Source of the DNA: Chryseobacterium capnotolerans
Lineage (GTDB): Bacteria > Bacteroidota > Bacteroidia > Flavobacteriales > Weeksellaceae
Length of the DNA stretch: 64,000 bases
Direction: 5' to 3'
Assembly (NCBI RefSeq): GCF_021278965.1
Contig: NZ_CP065589.1
Span: forward strand, 3,539,001 to 3,603,000
Positions within the stretch are counted from its first letter, which is position 1, and the number at the start of each line of letters is the position of its first letter. Shown here piece by piece: positions 1 to 8,166 of this stretch. Made by a program: the position numbers and the translations under genes. Below the pieces are notes generated by a model. It worked only from the letters and a program-made list of their open reading frames with translations, was not told where the DNA came from and did not search any database.

Positions 1-1
1 A

Positions 2-160
2 AAAACGGTAACACAAATGCAAAAAGATGGATTTACAGATGTTAAAATTAAAATTTATCCTGCTATGCGGCACGAAATACTTAATGAGGATATTAAAGAA
101 TATGTATATGAAGATATAAGGGATTGGCTCAATAAAAAAATACAGCAATTGGAAAAGTAG
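2..160 (+). CDS. Alpha/beta hydrolase (monoglyceride lipase-like), C-terminal fragment
   Basis: The window opens inside a reading frame whose last 52 residues are visible before a TAG stop. The fragment contains IYPAMRHEILNE and then an amphipathic end, DWLNKK. This matches closely the C-terminus of the complete hydrolase at 31757-32689, which has IYPEMRHEILNE; the His is the catalytic-triad His of Hydrolase_4 (monoacylglycerol lipase-like) enzymes. It lies 36 bases upstream of the MlaE-type permease on the same strand, so it may be the first visible gene of that operon. The N-terminal part, with nucleophile Ser and Asp, is outside the window. Confidence 0.75.
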   Translation, partial: KTVTQMQKDGFTDVKIKIYPAMRHEILNEDIKEYVYEDIRDWLNKKIQQLEK

Positions 161-196
161 ACTAAAAATATTTTAATTTAAAAAAATAATTTGTTA

Positions 197-958
197 ATGA
201 TTAAAATACGTAGTTTTTTACAGGAAACAGGCAATATCACACAGTTTACCAAAAATTACTTTCTATTAGGTTTCCGTCCACCATATGAAATAAAGGAACT
301 GCTCGCACAATGCTATCTCATAGGTTACAAATCTTTGGGGCTTATTGCCATGACAGGCTTTATCATCGGCTTGGTTCTTACGATGCAGCTGCGGCCAAGC
401 CTCGTACGCTATGGTGTGGAATCCCAGCTGCCTGTAATGGTAGGCATTGCCATCATCCGTGAAATAGCACCCGTAATCGCCGCTCTCATCTTTGCAGGTA
501 AAATTGCCAGTAGCATCGGGGCAGAGCTGGGCTCGATGCGGGTTACCGAACAGATAGACGCAATGGAAGTAAGCGGTACACATCCTTTTAAATACCTTGT
601 TGCCACACGTGTCCTGGCTACAACATTTATGCTTCCCGTACTTATCATCCTGGCGGATGCCATTTCACTATATGGTGCCTGGATAGGTGTTAACATTGGC
701 GGTACAACTAGCCTGTCACTTTTCTATTCACAGGTTTTTGACTCCTTGGATTTCAGTGACATCATACCAGCTTTTATCAAAAGCTTTTTTTTCGGTTTTG
801 CAGTGGGAATCGTGGGTGCCTATAAAGGCTATAATGCAGTAAAAGGAACACGGGGCGTGGGGAACGCCGCCAATTCAGCGGTCGTGCTCTCCTCTATCCT
901 TATCTTCGTTTTGGACCTGATTGCGGTACAGATAACCGGCATTCTCGGATATAATTAA
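197..958 (+). CDS. MlaE/YrbE-type ABC transporter permease
   Basis: This is a 253-residue integral membrane protein of the MlaE (YrbE) family, the permease of MCE lipid-transport systems in the inner membrane. It shows the family block TEQIDAM at about residues 117-123 and about five hydrophobic segments. I start it at the ATG at 197; an in-frame TTG at 191 would add only two residues. The ATPase starts 9 bases after its stop and the MCE protein follows, so the three form one operon. No MlaB, MlaC or MlaA homologue is present, which is usual for Bacteroidota three-gene MCE systems. The substrate is not shown by the sequence; phospholipid or fatty acid is the family expectation. Confidence 0.9.
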   Translation: MIKIRSFLQETGNITQFTKNYFLLGFRPPYEIKELLAQCYLIGYKSLGLIAMTGFIIGLVLTMQLRPSLVRYGVESQLPVMVGIAIIREIAPVIAALIFAGKIASSIGAELGSMRVTEQIDAMEVSGTHPFKYLVATRVLATTFMLPVLIILADAISLYGAWIGVNIGGTTSLSLFYSQVFDSLDFSDIIPAFIKSFFFGFAVGIVGAYKGYNAVKGTRGVGNAANSAVVLSSILIFVLDLIAVQITGILGYN

Positions 959-967
959 ATCATCATT

Positions 968-1735
968 ATGGCGGAAACAAAAACAACAGCAAACGGCAAT
1001 AATGACAATGGACCGGCCATCGTCATTGAAGATATTTATAAAAGCTTTGGTGAAAAAAAAGTGCTTAACGGTTTTAACCTAACGGTCGATAAGAACGAAA
1101 ATGTTGTAGTTCTCGGAAAATCAGGCACGGGAAAATCTGTGCTTATCAAATGTATCGTCCGGCTTTTAACACCTGATAGCGGTAGGATAATGATTTCCGG
1201 GCAGGATATTGTCCAACTGGAAAATCAAGAGCTGGACAAGGCACGCTCAAAAATAGGTTTTCTTTTTCAGGGAAATGCCATCTATGACTCTATGACCATC
1301 CGCGAAAATCTGGAATTCCCTTTAAGAAGACGGTGGTTCCGGCTGAAGCAGGTTGAAATTGACGCACGGGTTGAAGAAGCACTCGATAGTGTGGGGCTTA
1401 AACATACCGTAGACCTTATGCCATCCGAATTGTCGGGAGGGATGCTGAAAAGAATAGCTCTGGCACGTACTGTCATCCTCAAGCCGGAAATCATCCTTTA
1501 TGATGAACCTACCACCGGACTTGATACGGTAACGGCAAAAGAAATAGACAGCCTTATCATGGATATACATAGAAAATACAAAACATCATCAATCATTATC
1601 TCACACGATATGAACTGTGTGAAAAATACGGCTGACAGAGTAGTCTTGCTGCTTGACGGAAAATGCTATGCACAAGGTACTTATCAGGAATTTGAAAGTT
1701 CTGATGACGAAAACATTAAACAATTTTTTGATTAA
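968..1735 (+). CDS. MlaF-type ABC transporter ATPase
   Basis: This 255-residue protein is the ATP-binding subunit that partners the upstream MlaE-like permease. Walker A (GKSGTGKS) is at residues 50-57, the signature LSGGM at 155-159 and Walker B IILYDE at 175-180, followed by the D-loop region and a switch His in IIISHD. The first 15 residues are a polar Asn-rich extension not needed for the fold. The ATPase would drive lipid movement through the MlaE channel between the inner membrane and the MCE protein. It ends 3 bases before the MCE gene, consistent with tight co-translation. Assignment to the Mla class rests on its neighbours as well as its sequence. Confidence 0.92.
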   Translation: MAETKTTANGNNDNGPAIVIEDIYKSFGEKKVLNGFNLTVDKNENVVVLGKSGTGKSVLIKCIVRLLTPDSGRIMISGQDIVQLENQELDKARSKIGFLFQGNAIYDSMTIRENLEFPLRRRWFRLKQVEIDARVEEALDSVGLKHTVDLMPSELSGGMLKRIALARTVILKPEIILYDEPTTGLDTVTAKEIDSLIMDIHRKYKTSSIIISHDMNCVKNTADRVVLLLDGKCYAQGTYQEFESSDDENIKQFFD

Positions 1736-1738
1736 AAT

Positions 1739-2737
1739 ATGAATAAAAATAATATCAAGCTCGGCTTATTTGTAATTTCGGGGCTTATACTTATGATGGC
1801 TGTTTTCTTTTACATTGGCAGCGGTTCGGGTATTTTTACCAGCAAATTTGAGCTCAGGGCAAAATTCAAAAACTCTAATGGGCTCAGGGAAGGAAGCAAT
1901 GTGCTATTTTCAGGGATGCAGGCGGGTTCTGTAAAATCTGTAAAATTGTCCGAAAGGGATGATATAGAGGTCATTATGCTTATAGACAAAGATATTGCAA
2001 AGCATATAGACAATAGTGCCAAAGCCTCGATTGGAACAGAAGGCATTATCGGCAATGCGGTGGTCAATATTTTACCTTACGGGAAGCCGGGCAGACCGGT
2101 GCAGGAAAAAGAATATCTCACGGCAGATACCAAACCAGGTGTGGATGAAATACTCAACACGCTATCGGCAAGCAACAACAATATACACGATATATCCAAA
2201 TCTCTTAAAAACACTGTGCATAAAATTGACAGCAGCCAGATTTTAAAATTAATTAATGACAAGGCATTTGCCGAAAACTTAAAATTATCCATCCTGAAAA
2301 TACGCCAAAGCACGGAAAATATAGAAAACCTGAGCAGTACTGCAGAAGCCATCATTACGTCTACACGCCAGGGAAAAGGAGCAACGGGACTTCTCCTTGC
2401 CAACAAAGATTTTGAGTCCCAGCTTAAGCAGACTTTCAATAACGTCAATGCCGCCAGCAATAATCTTAATACAGTAAGCAATGAACTTATCACAGTTGGT
2501 AAAAACCTGCAGACATTCAGTAAAAATATAGAAAATGGAAAAGGACCGGTAAATGCCCTTATCACTGATACCGTTCTTACAAAAAACATCAATAACAGCC
2601 TTTACAATATCGAAAAGGGAACCGAAGGCTTCAACCAGAATATGGAGGCTCTGAAGCATAATTTTCTCTTCAGAGGTTACTTCCGCAAACAGGAAAAAAA
2701 GAAAAGGGAAACCGAAAAACAGAATCTCCAAAGATAA
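1739..2737 (+). CDS. MlaD-like MCE-domain protein
   Basis: A 332-residue protein with one N-terminal membrane anchor (about residues 8-28) followed by a single MCE domain (about 35-115, including the segment NSNGLREGSNVLFSG) and then a long predicted helical tail to the end. This is the architecture of periplasmic substrate-binding MlaD proteins, which form hexameric rings in contact with the permease. The helical tail with repeated Asn/Ser/Leu spacing may form a tube or coiled coil, as in longer MCE proteins; that is inference. It ends in a basic, charged stretch. It is the third gene of the transporter operon, 3 bases after the ATPase. Confidence 0.88.
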   Translation: MNKNNIKLGLFVISGLILMMAVFFYIGSGSGIFTSKFELRAKFKNSNGLREGSNVLFSGMQAGSVKSVKLSERDDIEVIMLIDKDIAKHIDNSAKASIGTEGIIGNAVVNILPYGKPGRPVQEKEYLTADTKPGVDEILNTLSASNNNIHDISKSLKNTVHKIDSSQILKLINDKAFAENLKLSILKIRQSTENIENLSSTAEAIITSTRQGKGATGLLLANKDFESQLKQTFNNVNAASNNLNTVSNELITVGKNLQTFSKNIENGKGPVNALITDTVLTKNINNSLYNIEKGTEGFNQNMEALKHNFLFRGYFRKQEKKKRETEKQNLQR

Positions 2738-2863
2738 CATTATTGGAATATCAGCACATACAATTAGAATTTTGGGATATATAAAGTGAAAGCAATATGT
2801 GTAACTTTATTAAACAAAAACAAGGTTATTTTATCATATATTATAAACTAAAAAAATCTAATT

Positions 2864-4633
2864 ATGTATTACAGTAATGGGAATTACGAAGCATTTGCCC
2901 GCCCGAAAAAACCGGCAAATATTGAACAGAAATCTGCCGTACTTATCGGTTCTGGATTAGCTTCATTGGCCGCCGCAGCTTTTTTGATACGCGATGCGCA
3001 AATGGAAGGAAACAAAATCCGTATTCTGGAAGAATTAGCTTTACCCGGTGGCAGTATGGACGGTATCTGGAATGAGCAGAAAGGCTACATCATACGAGGC
3101 GGACGGGAAATGGAAACACATTTCGAAACCCTCTGGGATTTGTTCCGCTCGATACCCTCATTAGAAACGGAAGGCGTTTCCGTACTGGACGAATATTATT
3201 GGCTCAATAAAGAAGACCCTAGCTTTTCCCACGCCCGTGTTATCGAAAACCGTGGAGAAAGACTGCCCACGGATGGCAAGCTTACACTTTCCCAGAAAGC
3301 CATCCACGAACTTATAGCGCTGGTTCTTCTTCCTGAAGAAAAACTACAGGATGTACAGATAGACCAGGTATTTACAGAAGAATTTTTCCAATCCAACTTT
3401 TGGACCTACTGGGCTACGATGTTCGCATTCGAACCCTGGGCAAGTGCGATGGAAATGCGCCGATATGTTCTTCGTTTCATCCATCACGTTGGCAGCATAG
3501 CAGATATGTCCTCACTACGCTTCACGAAATACAACCAATATGAATCACTGATTCATCCGTTGGTAAGCTACCTTGAGTCCCACGGTGTTACCTTCCAGTA
3601 TGATAGCCAGGTTCAGAACATACTTGTAGAAAATGAAAACGGCAAAAAAGTAGCGAAGAAAATCGAATATATTAAGAATGGCAATGCAGAAAGCATCAGC
3701 CTGACCGAAAACGACCTGGTGTTTGTTACCAACGGCTCCATTACCGAAAGCAGTACATACGGTGACAATCATAACCCTGCTCCTGTTGCTGACGGCATTG
3801 GCGGAAGTTGGCAACTTTGGCAGAATCTGGCAGACCAGGATGATGCCTTTGGAAAACCCGAAAAGTTCTACAAAAACATTCCCGAAGCCAACTGGGTAAT
3901 CTCCGGAAGCATTACCTTCTTCGACGAAAAAGTGATTCCGTATATAGAAAAAATAACAAAAAAAGACCCAAGAAGCGGTTCTATAGTGACTAGCGGACCT
4001 GTCACAATAAACGATTCTAACTGGTGGTATGGCTTTTCCATCAGCAGACAGCCCCACTTCAAGGCTCAGAAAAAAAATGAAGTAATTGTTTGGGTTTATG
4101 GGTTGTATTCTCATAAACCAGGAAATTATATCCAAAAGAAAATTACGGAAGCCACGGGGATAGAGCTTTGCAAAGAATTTTTATACCATATTGGTGTTCC
4201 TGAAAATGAAATTGCAGAAATTGCACAAGCTGCCAACAGCATCCCTTGCCGTATGCCCTATATCACATCTTACTTTATGCCTCGTGCATTGGGAGACCGC
4301 CCATTGGTGGTTCCGGAGGGTTCTGTGAACCTTGCTTTTATCGGTAATTTTGCCGAAACTGGAAAAGACACCGTATTCACGACCGAATATTCCGTGCGTA
4401 CAGCAATGGAGGCAGTTTACACCCTTTTGGATGTAGACAGAGGTGTCCCGGAAGTTTTTGCTTCTTCATATGACATCAGGGTACTGCTGAAATCCATCTA
4501 TCACCTTAATGACAATAAAAACCTAAATGAAATTGAATTTCCTTGGTTGATTTCAATCCTTGAAAAATATGGTGTCAAGAAAATAGAAGGTACTTATGTT
4601 GAAGAGATTTTAAAAGAAGCCAAGTTGTTATAA
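2864..4633 (+). CDS. ohyA: Oleate hydratase
   Basis: A 589-residue FAD-dependent oleate hydratase (myosin-cross-reactive antigen family), which adds water to the cis-9 double bond of oleic and related acids to give 10-hydroxy fatty acids. The FAD-binding motif [13 protein letters not shown] starts at about residue 29, and the conserved active-site stretch [14 protein letters not shown] follows at about residue 83; the equivalent Glu activates water in the characterised Elizabethkingia enzyme. A C-terminal lid follows. It has no signal peptide, so it acts in the cytoplasm or at the inner membrane. It stands 126 bases after the MCE operon with a strong terminator behind it. Its G+C is visibly above that of core genes here: the line 3421-3480 has 30 G+C in 60. 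Confidence 0.95.
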   Translation: MYYSNGNYEAFARPKKPANIEQKSAVLIGSGLASLAAAAFLIRDAQMEGNKIRILEELALPGGSMDGIWNEQKGYIIRGGREMETHFETLWDLFRSIPSLETEGVSVLDEYYWLNKEDPSFSHARVIENRGERLPTDGKLTLSQKAIHELIALVLLPEEKLQDVQIDQVFTEEFFQSNFWTYWATMFAFEPWASAMEMRRYVLRFIHHVGSIADMSSLRFTKYNQYESLIHPLVSYLESHGVTFQYDSQVQNILVENENGKKVAKKIEYIKNGNAESISLTENDLVFVTNGSITESSTYGDNHNPAPVADGIGGSWQLWQNLADQDDAFGKPEKFYKNIPEANWVISGSITFFDEKVIPYIEKITKKDPRSGSIVTSGPVTINDSNWWYGFSISRQPHFKAQKKNEVIVWVYGLYSHKPGNYIQKKITEATGIELCKEFLYHIGVPENEIAEIAQAANSIPCRMPYITSYFMPRALGDRPLVVPEGSVNLAFIGNFAETGKDTVFTTEYSVRTAMEAVYTLLDVDRGVPEVFASSYDIRVLLKSIYHLNDNKNLNEIEFPWLISILEKYGVKKIEGTYVEEILKEAKLL

Positions 4634-4668
4634 AAGATTTTTTTAATTTAATTATTTATACAATTATA

Positions 4669-4702
4669 AAAAGAGGCTGTTACAAAGCAACAGCCTCTTT
4701 TT
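4669..4702 (+). terminator. Rho-independent terminator after oleate hydratase
   Basis: A hairpin with stem AAAGAGGCTGTT / AACAGCCTCTTT and a short loop (ACAAAGC), followed by a T run, sits 35 bases after the oleate hydratase stop. The perfect 12-bp stem and U-tract fit an intrinsic terminator. The gene on the other side is convergent, so the hairpin may serve only the plus strand. Confidence 0.85.
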
Positions 4703-4858
4703 ATTTTGAAAATGAATCTACATATACTTTTCTAATTCCCCTCTGTTGAAATCCATTTCTCATCTTTAAAATAAAAGGGAAATTTCCTAGAAATAGCAGT
4801 ATCACATAAATTTCCAGGATATTAGCATTTGATTTTCGATTTTCTTATTTATAATATT

Positions 4859-5995
4859 TTACAATTTATAAAACTCCGGACTGAATGCTTCCTCCAAATT
4901 CTTTGGTTCTTTACGTTTTTTGTGGTTTAGTTCGTGTCTTGAGGTTGAAGATGTTACATACGCTGACTGCCGTGAACGCTGTAAATTCCCGATCGGTGAA
5001 TTCTCTTCGATGGTTCTAAACGGTGTAAAAGACAGATTTTCCATAATTTCAAAATTACCATCCTCAGGAACCGTTTGTTTTGGTATTGTGATTTTTGCCA
5101 CCGTACGGAATGGTGATAATTCCTGCGACCATTCTTTTGTAAGGTCATTCACAGGCATTTCTTTCAGGTCTTTGCAAAGTTGTATTTGCAACTCAAATGT
5201 AAGTTCTTTTTGAGCTATTTCTTTGATAATTCCTTTTCTGTACGGCCATTCTGCGCTGTCTAGATCAATATCTTTTTCCGTGATGGCGTTCTTGGTCTGC
5301 TCAGTTGGGATCACTCTTACTTTGGCGATATAATCACCGTGGCGTACCGCTCCCATACTGTAAAATTCGTAAAGAAAACTGTTGATGGAAGGGATTTTTT
5401 CAAAAGTTTTAAGAGCGCCCAATTCCTTCAAAGCCTCAAAATTTGGAAATGCTTTTTTATTTTCGGTGACCCAAAGTGTGGCAAATTCCAATTTTCCCAA
5501 GGCTCCCTTTTCAAAGAAATCATTTAGCTTTAAAAAAAGCTTTGAAATGAAAACATAATGTTCTGCCGAGTTACAGAAAAACACGGGATTATTAATCAGG
5601 TTAAAATCAACATTGGGAGAATCTTCCTCTCCGGGAGATAATTTTTTGCCATCTATCCCAAAAATCTTTAAAGCAAATCCTTGTGCATTACCGCTTAGTT
5701 TATCGGGCAAAACTCTGGACGAACCATTGGAAAAGCGAACTGCTGCCTGGTGTGTTCCGGGTTTCGCATAAATGCCCTGCGCCAGTTCTTTGGGCAGATT
5801 ATCCAAAATTTCAACCTCTGCTTTCAGCACTGCATAGCCATTGGCGTGCGCATCTCTTGTATGATGGGTCGCCCTGCTTAGGTTTGGCGTATTTTTGATG
5901 TATTCGCGGATATCGTTATTAATGGTGGTAATATACTCATCGAAATTTTCTGGAATTTCTTCCACTTCGTAACTGTACTTGATGTATTCTTCCAT
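4859..5995 (-). CDS. Catalase-like haem protein (y4iL / SrpA-type)
   Basis: A 378-residue protein of the small, NADPH-independent catalase-like family. The distal-haem motif RDAHANG places the catalytic His at about residue 50, RFSNG is at 87-91 and the distal Asn segment NVDFNLINNPVFF at 128-140. A Tyr-rich stretch near residue 215 and the late motif PIGNLQRSR complete the fold. It lacks a signal peptide. Members are catalase-related peroxidases, and the group includes fatty-acid hydroperoxide-metabolising enzymes, so the substrate could be H2O2 or a lipid hydroperoxide; the sequence does not decide. It is the last gene of a four-gene operon, 11 bases after the DyP peroxidase. Confidence 0.82.
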   Translation of the reverse strand: MEEYIKYSYEVEEIPENFDEYITTINNDIREYIKNTPNLSRATHHTRDAHANGYAVLKAEVEILDNLPKELAQGIYAKPGTHQAAVRFSNGSSRVLPDKLSGNAQGFALKIFGIDGKKLSPGEEDSPNVDFNLINNPVFFCNSAEHYVFISKLFLKLNDFFEKGALGKLEFATLWVTENKKAFPNFEALKELGALKTFEKIPSINSFLYEFYSMGAVRHGDYIAKVRVIPTEQTKNAITEKDIDLDSAEWPYRKGIIKEIAQKELTFELQIQLCKDLKEMPVNDLTKEWSQELSPFRTVAKITIPKQTVPEDGNFEIMENLSFTPFRTIEENSPIGNLQRSRQSAYVTSSTSRHELNHKKRKEPKNLEEAFSPEFYKL

Positions 5996-6006
5996 AGTGC
6001 TTTTTT

Positions 6007-7365
6007 TTATTTTAATTCGCTAATCCATTTTAGAGCAGAAATGCTTGGGATAAAACAATATTCGCCGCCTTTCACGATGTTGTAGGTCTGCAAACCACGG
6101 TATCTTTTGATGAGGGGTTCTCCCGGTGCAGAAAACAGTGCGTCTTCGTCCTGTACACCGATCATAGGATCTTTTTCTGTTCCCAGATTTTGGGCGTTAC
6201 CATCGTTTGCCCATTGTTTTTGAAGAAATTCCAGTGTTCCCATTGCATCAGCACTAATGCCAATAAAGTACTGTCCACGTTCCTTACCGTCATTTTTGGT
6301 TACCTCCGGCGGAACAATGTCGCCAAAAGTTACACTTTTTCTGATAATCCTGTGCAAACGTTCATCCTCCAAAACAAAAGATTTGGAATCTCTTGGGTTC
6401 ATCCTGCGGATATGCGAACTGAACGGACACTTTTTACCGTACTCATCATTCTTGAAAGAAAAATCATTGTTTTTTTGCATATCATCTCCTAGCGATTTAT
6501 CATCCTTTTCGGGAGCTAAAACCAAAGGTGCACCACTTCGCCAGCGACCTACCATTTTAGCAGCCAAGAGCTCTCCCTCTTCCGGCGAAGAAGAATTTTC
6601 TTTAACGAACTGATTAAATTCCGCCACTTGGCTCTGGTACTTTCTGAAAACCATAAAAGAACCGTTCTTCCCTAAAACTTCAGGCTGTGGAAACGGCTTT
6701 ATGGTGCCGGCTTCTCCAGGATAGCCCAGTATAAATTCGCCTGCTTTAAGCGGGCGGTCAAATCCAGCCGGAACTTCTATCCCACTGCCTTCAATTTCCG
6801 GGTTGCTAATACCGTCTCTGAATCCGAACACATTTTTAACCTCTTCAGATACGCTGAAATTGTGACTCAAGATTACTTCTATGCCTCTATTATCAGCCAA
6901 TTTAGACCGAAATTCCTCCAGCTTGCTTTTCCACGCCTCTTCATTGTTGGCGATAATCGCCGCAGCGATGTGAATATGCGACCTTTTAAAAACCCTTTCC
7001 CAGTTTTTGGGGTCATTGACACCAATGTCATATAGAAAACGGGAGCGGTCTGCCATTCCTTCCTTGAAGGATTCGGGGAAAGTCTCAAGCGACTCTTTAG
7101 GCACGCCGATTTTTTCCAGACCTTTATAAGTGAACGTCAACGTAACCGATGCCCCTTCATTCTTATGCCAGTCTTCCGCAGAACTCACAATCGGCAAGAG
7201 TTTTTGGAGCATTTGTCTGGCTGCCACAGCATCTTTGATTTCAATGATTGCCACCGTTCCGAAATACGGAATAGGGCGGCTTCTGAGAATTAAGGCCTGT
7301 ATTTCGTTCAGCTCAATTTCTACTTTATTGGGATTGAATATCCGCTTTAAAAATTCCAATGCCAT
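6007..7365 (-). CDS. DyP-type haem peroxidase
   Basis: A 452-residue dye-decolourising-type peroxidase. The family motif GFRDG is at residues 181-185, with the catalytic Asp at 184, and the proximal haem-ligand His is in SHIRRMNPRD at about residue 318. No Tat or Sec signal is visible, so a cytoplasmic location is likely. The length is on the long side for bacterial DyPs and fits class P/D-like members with inserts. It starts 2 bases after the stop of the 135-residue gene and is followed after 11 bases by the catalase-like gene, so both haem enzymes are co-expressed. There is no encapsulin gene nearby and no clear encapsulin-targeting tail at its C-terminus. Confidence 0.9.
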   Translation of the reverse strand: MALEFLKRIFNPNKVEIELNEIQALILRSRPIPYFGTVAIIEIKDAVAARQMLQKLLPIVSSAEDWHKNEGASVTLTFTYKGLEKIGVPKESLETFPESFKEGMADRSRFLYDIGVNDPKNWERVFKRSHIHIAAAIIANNEEAWKSKLEEFRSKLADNRGIEVILSHNFSVSEEVKNVFGFRDGISNPEIEGSGIEVPAGFDRPLKAGEFILGYPGEAGTIKPFPQPEVLGKNGSFMVFRKYQSQVAEFNQFVKENSSSPEEGELLAAKMVGRWRSGAPLVLAPEKDDKSLGDDMQKNNDFSFKNDEYGKKCPFSSHIRRMNPRDSKSFVLEDERLHRIIRKSVTFGDIVPPEVTKNDGKERGQYFIGISADAMGTLEFLQKQWANDGNAQNLGTEKDPMIGVQDEDALFSAPGEPLIKRYRGLQTYNIVKGGEYCFIPSISALKWISELK

Positions 7366-7367
7366 AC

Positions 7368-7775
7368 TTAGATTTTATTTGCTTCGTCAATCGCCCTATT
7401 AAGTCCGGTAATGATTTTATCATTTCTCCTCACATCATTTACAGTAAGATGCGGAACACCAACATACCAGCCGGTCGCGGTAATCTGATGGTCTAGAATG
7501 AACTGTTTTACACTCGGGTCTTTTATGCCCGGCCAGCCTTCCACATTACCGAAAATGATGTCCATCAGCTGCGGAATTTTTGTGGCGAAATCATCAATAT
7601 AAGCATCCCAGTCGCCATCATAAGCCGTGCAGAAAAGAATCTTGGTATCGTTATCAAATAAAACGATACGCAGGTCGTGCAGTGTTCCTACTTTGGTTGC
7701 CCCTTTCAGGTTTCCGCCTGCAATTTCCATTATGGTCCTGAGGTTTTCTGCACCTCCCGGTTTAAGGTCTGCCAT
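7368..7775 (-). CDS. Hypothetical protein of the peroxidase operon
   Basis: A 135-residue soluble protein that I do not recognise as a named family. It carries a block AYDGDWDAYIDDFATKIP near the middle, a following NVEGWPG segment, and ends in a charged helix. I have the impression that proteins with this D-W-D-x-Y block recur near haem peroxidases, but I cannot verify it here. The alternating beta/alpha pattern suggests a ferredoxin-like dimeric alpha/beta barrel, which is inference only. It lies between a 45-residue gene (5-base gap) and the DyP gene (2-base gap). Its position implies a function with the two haem enzymes, for example as a binding partner or substrate-delivery protein. Confidence 0.7.
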   Translation of the reverse strand: MADLKPGGAENLRTIMEIAGGNLKGATKVGTLHDLRIVLFDNDTKILFCTAYDGDWDAYIDDFATKIPQLMDIIFGNVEGWPGIKDPSVKQFILDHQITATGWYVGVPHLTVNDVRRNDKIITGLNRAIDEANKI

Positions 7776-7780
7776 CGCCG

Positions 7781-7918
7781 TTAACTCAGATACACGCCCA
7801 GAGCGTAACCCTTTTTGCCGGCAGATGTAGTGGAATGGTCGTAACCATCATCAATACCTTCACTGAAATTCGCCTTTGCCAATTCGGCAGTCAATTTGAT
7901 TTTGTCTATGAAACCCAT
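7781..7918 (-). CDS. Small 45-residue protein leading the peroxidase operon
   Basis: An ATG-initiated frame of 45 codons begins MGFIDKIKLTAELAK and ends YALGVYLS before TAA. It is below usual ORF-length cut-offs. Support for a real gene: it ends 5 bases before the 135-residue gene on the same strand, it has codon use like its neighbours, and a TACATTTG -7 promoter box lies 71-78 bases upstream of its start. The first half is an amphipathic basic helix; the second is Gly/Asp/Ser-rich. There is no signal peptide or metal motif. The function is unknown; a small accessory or regulator of the haem enzymes is a guess from context. Confidence 0.6.
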   Translation of the reverse strand: MGFIDKIKLTAELAKANFSEGIDDGYDHSTTSAGKKGYALGVYLS

Positions 7919-7988
7919 AATTCAGATTTTTGATTAATTATTCACATTGTTTTTTGAGATAAAAACAATAATTTTCAAGAGTGTACTA

Positions 7989-7996
7989 CAAATGTA
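7989..7996 (-). promoter_or_regulatory. Promoter -7 box (TACATTTG) for the peroxidase operon
   Basis: On the minus strand the sequence TACATTTG fits the Bacteroidota -7 consensus TAnnTTTG and lies 71 bases upstream of the 45-residue gene. No TTG -33 element occurs at the usual 17-23-base distance, so the assignment rests on one element and position. The 247-base space 7919-8166 holds no other clear feature. Confidence 0.45.
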
Positions 7997-8166
7997 AAGC
8001 CACAGGCAGCCTTAAAAATATACCAAAATTCGTATATTATGTACTAAAACTCCCTAATCCCACCTATTTGCTTTAAAAGCTTCAATTGATAAAAGGAAAT
8101 ATCTTATCTTTAATCTTGTTGTAATTTTGAGAGAATAAAACCTATTTAACTATAAAAAATCAATCT

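Noticed and set aside
2077..2592. Open frame of 171 codons opposite the MCE gene
   Set aside because: It is antisense to a well-supported gene, with hydrophobic low-complexity composition expected of a shadow frame.
3545..4135. Open frame of 196 codons opposite oleate hydratase
   Set aside because: Antisense shadow of a highly conserved gene, without any recognisable domain.
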